From Brachionus manjavacas (taxonomy: Eukaryota > Rotifera > Eurotatoria > Ploima > Brachionidae): 64,000 nt of DNA. Both the position numbers and the translations under genes were made by a program. The notes below the pieces were generated by a model. That model saw only the letters and a program-made list of their open reading frames with translations. It ran no database searches and was not told the DNA's origin. This document shows positions 59,593 through 64,000 of this stretch, in pieces. Every line of letters begins with the position of its first letter. Positions within the stretch are counted from its first letter, which is position 1. Location: NCBI GenBank assembly GCA_019054805.1, contig JAHQIY010000004.1, forward strand, positions 1,302,001 to 1,366,000. Direction: 5' to 3'.

Positions 59593-61227
59593 ATCTTCTT
59601 CAAAAAATAATTTACATTTTTTTAAGGTTTCCACAAGATAATACAAGAAAAAATAAGAATTGAGTTAAGAGAAATCTTAAGAATTTTTAATAAATAGTAT
59701 CATTACCTGTGAAAATATAAATGAAAATGAACTTTACTTTTTTTAATTATTAAATTTTTCTAATATTCAACTTCACTATGAGATCTGAGTTTTATTTTAT
59801 GTTCTTATTTGTATTCGTATTTTAAGGCAACTAAGATAAGATCTAAATAAGAATCTTTAAGATTTTCGAAAATTACTTAATAATTCTTAAACAATTTCTA
59901 ATAAGTTCTTCAAAATTCCTTAAATACATTCGTAAAAAATTTCTGAAAAAAGATTATCGTTTAAGATTACTAAACAGACCCCTGATTCATAAAGGAACCC
60001 TGATTATTTTTGTAAAGCTCAATACAGTAGAACAGAACACGATGAAAAAAATCAAAAAATTTTTGTTTGTAGGAGTTTAATTTTTTTTAGTTTAATATTA
60101 AAATTATATCCAAGAAAAAATGAATTTTTTATCTATTTTTTATCTGACTTATTATTAAGAATGTCAACGTTTAAGTAAAAAAAAATTAAACTGGAGCTGC
60201 ACAAAATCAATTAAAAATTTGGTACAAATTAAAACTCACTTTAAATATTTCTTTTTCTTCTTTATTCTTCTTCCGTTTTTCTTTTTCAATTCGTCTTTTT
60301 CTCTTTTTCTAATTTAAAAATTGATCTTCAAAATTATCATTTGAAATAATAAAAAGTTTAAAGTTATATTTCTCATACACTTAACTAATTATATACCTAA
60401 AATTGGGTAAACAAATTTTTAAGTTTATTTTACTAAACTATATTATTTATTTTTAAAAACAAAAAAATAGGAAAATTGTTTTGTACTAAATTTTGTGTTC
60501 AGCATTTAAAGAAAATTCAAAACTTGGTTATTTGTGTAAATGCAAGAGTATTGATAAATAAATAAGAAATTTTACAATAAAAAATCCAACTAGACCTTGG
60601 TACAAAATTTTTATGTTTTCCCTTATGTTTTTGTATTTGGTAACGAAATTGAAATTTTCGGGGATTCTTAAACATTCATGTTTTGTTGTTGAATCAGCAT
60701 TTATTTTCTATAAACTATTAAATACGTTTTGTCCACGAAGCATAAATTCAAATCTAGAATTAACAGTCATTGTATTTTCATATTTTTGAGTTTTTAAATT
60801 AAAAAAGTGCAAATAATTCTTTTAAGTCACGAACACTTTAATTGATCTACTAAAGCTCAAGTTTTTTTTTTAATTATTTTTTACTTTTTAGGAAATAATT
60901 TTTTTGAATATTTTTTTCACTATTTCAAAAAATATTTATTGCGAATATTAGAAAATATGAAACTATAATTCACTCTTATGATACAAATTTTTTTTTCTCT
61001 TATCAGACATGGCTATTTAAGGCACTCTTACATCAAGATTTACATTTAATACATAAATACAATCACATTAACGTAAAGCAAATTAAAGAAGACTTTATTA
61101 CTGGAGACACCAAAGCCATGTTTTCTTAGCCGAAAATTATATAATAAAAACTCTAGTGAATAAAACCGGAGAAATACTTTAAAAATTTTTCTAGTCATGA
61201 TATTCATCATGAGAAAAAAAAATAAGA

Positions 61228-61305
61228 CTCTTTGACTCGGACTTTTTGAAAAAAAAAATCAGAACTTGGACCTTACTTGAGACTTGTGACTTTTAAGCAA
61301 CTCTG
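61228..61305 (-). repeat. Solitary end of the AGTTGCTTAAAAGTC MITE family
   Basis: Reads, complemented, CAGAGTTGCTTAAAAGTCAC and continues with ACAAGTCTCAAGT like the left end at 58985. No partner end is seen nearby. Confidence 0.55.
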
Positions 61306-61744
61306 GCCCAAATTAAACTTTTACTCTTACAAAAAAATAAATCGATGAATGAAAAAATTGTAGAATTAATTTAGAAAAGAAATGAAGTCATACTAATGCT
61401 TTCTTCTATTTTTGAACTTTTTTTAACTATTGCTTTTAATTACGTTTAAAAAATAATAAATTTCAATCTACTTGAATGACTTTTTTTCAAAAATTAAAAA
61501 CTCTGTTAAATAACAAATTTTTTCACATAATGAAAAGTTTTTTTGATATATTTTATTTTAAAGGGCCAAATTTTTTATTCTTTGAGAACACTTTTTAGCT
61601 TTTAGATTATTTATTTTCAATTGATTTTATTTTTTCTTTAATTAAGAAATAACTTTAATGCAAGAACTTGCTTTTCAAGCTGGGTTTATCCCTTCTTCGT
61701 TTAGTTTTTTTATTATATTATGTTAGTTTAGGAAATGGCTTAAA

Positions 61745-62285
61745 ATTTTTGGCGGTGACAAATTTAATTTTTTATAAGACGACAAAAATAACTAAAAGTA
61801 GTGACTAATTTAATCTATTTTATCTGACTTTAAAAAACTAATTATTCTGACAAAAAAAATAAACGACTGACAAATATATATATATATATATATTGAGATG
61901 ACTTTTTAATAATTTTGCACCGACAAAATAAAACCTATTCTATTGATAGGTTTTATTTTTATTTTATTTAATTTTTTTTTTATTTAACTATTTAATAATT
62001 TAATTCTCTAAGATTGAGGAATGAGATTAAATTGTGACGTTTTCTCATAGTTGACTCTAGCTTGATGATGAGATTTGGACAAAACGGTTTGTCATAATCG
62101 TCTGGAGCTTCCTTCCAATTTTGGTGCTATAGTTCAAGATTTTGATTTTTATGGTCACCTCACAATCATTTATTTGTTGTAAAAATAATTAATTAGTCAA
62201 AAAAGTATTTTTGTCACTCAAATCATTATTTTATCAGTCAATAAGTTTATTTGTCATCAAATGTAGTTTTTTTGTCAGTCCATTA
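61745..62285. mobile_element. Possible MITE with repeated GACAAA motifs
   Basis: TGACAAA, GACGACAAA and CTGACAAA repeats on the left face TTTGTCA and TTTGTCAGTC repeats on the right. An AT microsatellite (61874-61892) and a strong hairpin (61925-61959) lie between. Ends not defined. Confidence 0.3.
61925..61959. repeat. Perfect 14-bp hairpin
   Basis: Arms AAAATAAAACCTAT and its complement with a 7-base loop TCTATTG, inside the GACAAA-rich region. Confidence 0.8.
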
Positions 62286-62604
62286 ATTGATGGCCTTAGG
62301 AAATTAATAAAATGATGAAATTTTAGTCTTTTGTTATTTTAAATTTTTTATTTATTTGACAAAAATTTAAAAGTGAATTTTTTTTAAATTCTTTATTAAG
62401 AACAAAAGCAATAAAATACTTTTTAATTGATTAAATCCGTCTAATTTGATTATAATAAGCTAGCATAAGTTACTCCAGTTTATTTTTTTTTGAATCTTAT
62501 AAAAATTTTTGAAAATACATTTAAAGAGACAAAAAAATATCCAAATTAATGATTAAGCAAATGAAAATTTATTTCTATTTGAAAATTCTAGCAAAAAATT
62601 CAAA

Positions 62605-63434
62605 TCAAAATTTAAAATAAAGCTCCTCAATTGTGTAATACTTCATATATTTTAATAGCAATGTATATTCTTCATACTTAATAAGTATTTTTTGAACTCC
62701 CCTTTTTAATAATAAAAAAAAAATTGTCATCAAAATCGGAAGCGAAACAAAACTTAGGAAATTTGTCGCAACAGACAATGAATATCCCGCGATTCTGGCT
62801 ATATCATCTATTGAATTTGCAACAGTTATTCCGATAGCTGGCAGGGTACTATTAATTGTATATATTATCCATTCTTTTAAACCATCTATATCTCTTATAT
62901 TCGATTGATCAAAGAGCGAATCTAGAATTTTGATTGTTTTATCTTGATCTATTTGATCAAATATTTTATTGATTTTCTGTATTTTTTCACAATTACCGGA
63001 AATCAGACTTGGATCTGTTCTCAATCTATCTTTTAATTCTTTAATTCCAAATTTTTCGAAGAATTCCTGCTTATAGGATTTATCTTTAATTCATCCAGAA
63101 AATGTTGAATGTTAGTATTATTGTTGTCCTGAAAACCGGTCGTATCAAAAAAATTAATTGTATACTCCAAGTTTTCTTTAATAAGTTTATGCTGGAACTT
63201 GGCTCTTTCAATTAGGACTTTACATCCTTTTGCATCTGCACTTACTTTTGCTGCATTATCTTCATTATTTAAAATACCTCGAAATGCATTCAAAAATGAA
63301 CTTTTTCCACTTCAAGTCTTTCCAATGATAGCAATATTCAGACAATCAGAAAAACTCGTCACCATTTCAAGATCACTTAAAATTTTACCAAGCACTATTT
63401 CGCTTTGTTCATTTGCTTCAAGATGTTTGTCCAT
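62605..63434 (-). pseudogene. Immunity-related GTPase (IRG-like) gene, disrupted
   Basis: The product resembles the p47/IRG dynamin-like GTPases, which act in cell-autonomous defence on membranes in vertebrates. From the ATG at 63434 the frame reads MDKHLEANEQ..., then a Walker A of the form IGKT-stop-SGKSSFLNAFRG, where the second glycine codon (63314-63312) has become TGA. NEDNAAK matches the IRG region after the P-loop, and FFDTTGFQD is the switch II/G3 motif. A one-base frame change near 63040-63075 joins this to a second open part (62605-63024) with two hydrophobic segments (TLPAIGITVANS; FLSFVSLPILMTIFFLLL), suggesting membrane association. The G4 (N/TKxD) region and much of the middle of the usual ~400-residue protein are missing. 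The stop, the frameshift and the truncation make this a pseudogene unless the assembly is wrong. Confidence 0.6.
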
Positions 63435-64000
63435 ATTTTCTTTAATTTTTATTCCTATAAATTAAATGTTCGCTATTATTAGGTAAAAAAAATAAGAAAA
63501 CTTGTGAAAAAAATTTATTTTATACACTAAACATGACTTTTATCTATTGAAAGTCAACAATATTTATAATCATAATGCATTGATAAAATTTTAATTTCAA
63601 TTTATTTAGGAATTATTTCAAATAATTCTGTTGAACAAAATGGCAAAAATATGAAGATAAACTTTATCGTGTTTTAAAAAAATTGATAAACATGCTTTGG
63701 GAAAAACTTAAAGTAAAAAAATAAGAAATAAAATAAAACGTAATTATTAAAAAAAAATGCATAAAAATAGAATTTGGATTGAAAAAAGAACTAAAACAAT
63801 TAAAGATAAATATAATTTTTTCAAAGAAAAAAACTAACTTTTAATATTTAAAATGAACACTGTTTATTGTTAATATTAAAAGTGATTTTTATTTAAATTT
63901 GAAAAAAAATAAGCTTCTTTTCAAACACTCAGAAAATGGTTTGAAAATTAAGCATTTTGAATTTTGAGAATTTCGACTGTGGCTTAAAACAAACTTTTTT
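63435..64000. other. AT-rich DNA upstream of the GTPase relic
   Basis: Nothing recognisable; it would hold the promoter of the minus-strand IRG-like gene. Confidence 0.5.

Larger units (their letters stand above)
57746..62604. other. Gene-poor AT-rich stretch with MITE fragments
   Basis: Besides the MITEs listed, GTTCAAAAGTTAT (58122-58134) and its complement (58207-58219) form an inverted pair in a less AT-rich segment (57820-58230) that may be another small element. Frames at 57.6-59.6 kb are not convincing. Confidence 0.5.

Noticed and set aside
1..64000. CRISPR arrays, riboswitches, prophage or operon structure
   Set aside because: The window is eukaryotic; no regularly spaced short repeats and no bacterial gene organisation are present.

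Overview
The window is eukaryotic nuclear DNA, very AT-rich (about three quarters A+T by eye) and full of decayed mobile elements. There are no operons, no bacterial signals and no convincing tRNA or rRNA genes. The genes that can be modelled have short introns of about 50-65 bases, usually with T-rich acceptors. The low GC, compact introns and dense MULE, LINE, hAT and Transib relics suggest a small invertebrate. A monogonont rotifer such as Brachionus would fit, but that is inference and not proven here.

Three likely host genes are readable, all on the + strand. A two-exon CIP4/TOCA-type F-BAR-HR1-SH3 adaptor lies at 15395-17259 and is a GC-rich coding island in AT-rich surroundings. A four-exon secreted ferritin lies at 37728-38790, with substitutions at two ferroxidase-centre positions. 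A single-exon small protein with a divergent Dbl-homology RhoGEF domain lies at 46838-47644. On the minus strand near the right edge (62605-63434) is a broken immunity-related GTPase-like gene with a stop codon inside its P-loop.

Left part (1-15 kb): no host gene is evident. It holds LINE reverse-transcriptase C-terminal fragments (3.8-4.3, 12.0-12.4 and 13.1-13.3 kb), hAT-type MITEs with 8-bp target duplications (893-1016 and 14393-14733), a 585-bp MITE with a perfect 8-bp duplication (10000-10584), and a possible piggyBac-like remnant near 4.5-5.0 kb.

Middle (17.9-36.7 kb): a mosaic bracketed by two inverted copies of a ~480-bp repeat. Inside, on the minus strand, are a chromodomain-like multi-exon relic (31.7-33.1 kb), a DDE transposase relic followed by a Ulp1-type cysteine peptidase and a RING finger (28.9-26.1 kb), and a coiled-coil gene with a MYT1-type C2HC finger (25.7-22.4 kb). 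A second transposon, a MULE with long inverted ends and a SWIM-type transposase, lies at 28920-31188 beside or inside the first.

Right part (48-57.7 kb): the most notable item is a nearly complete 3.2-kb Transib-type element (54308-57525). Its decayed transposase resembles RAG1, its termini begin CACAGTG like V(D)J recombination signals, and it is flanked by a perfect 5-bp duplication CAATT. It sits in a tandem duplication: a ~1.97-kb block (48089-50054 and 50574-52558) is duplicated together with a 519-bp transposase segment (50055-50573 and 56158-56676), and the first copy lacks the intervening 3.6 kb. The remaining long stretches (5-10, 39-46.8 and 57.7-62.6 kb) are AT-rich non-coding DNA with scattered repeat fragments.
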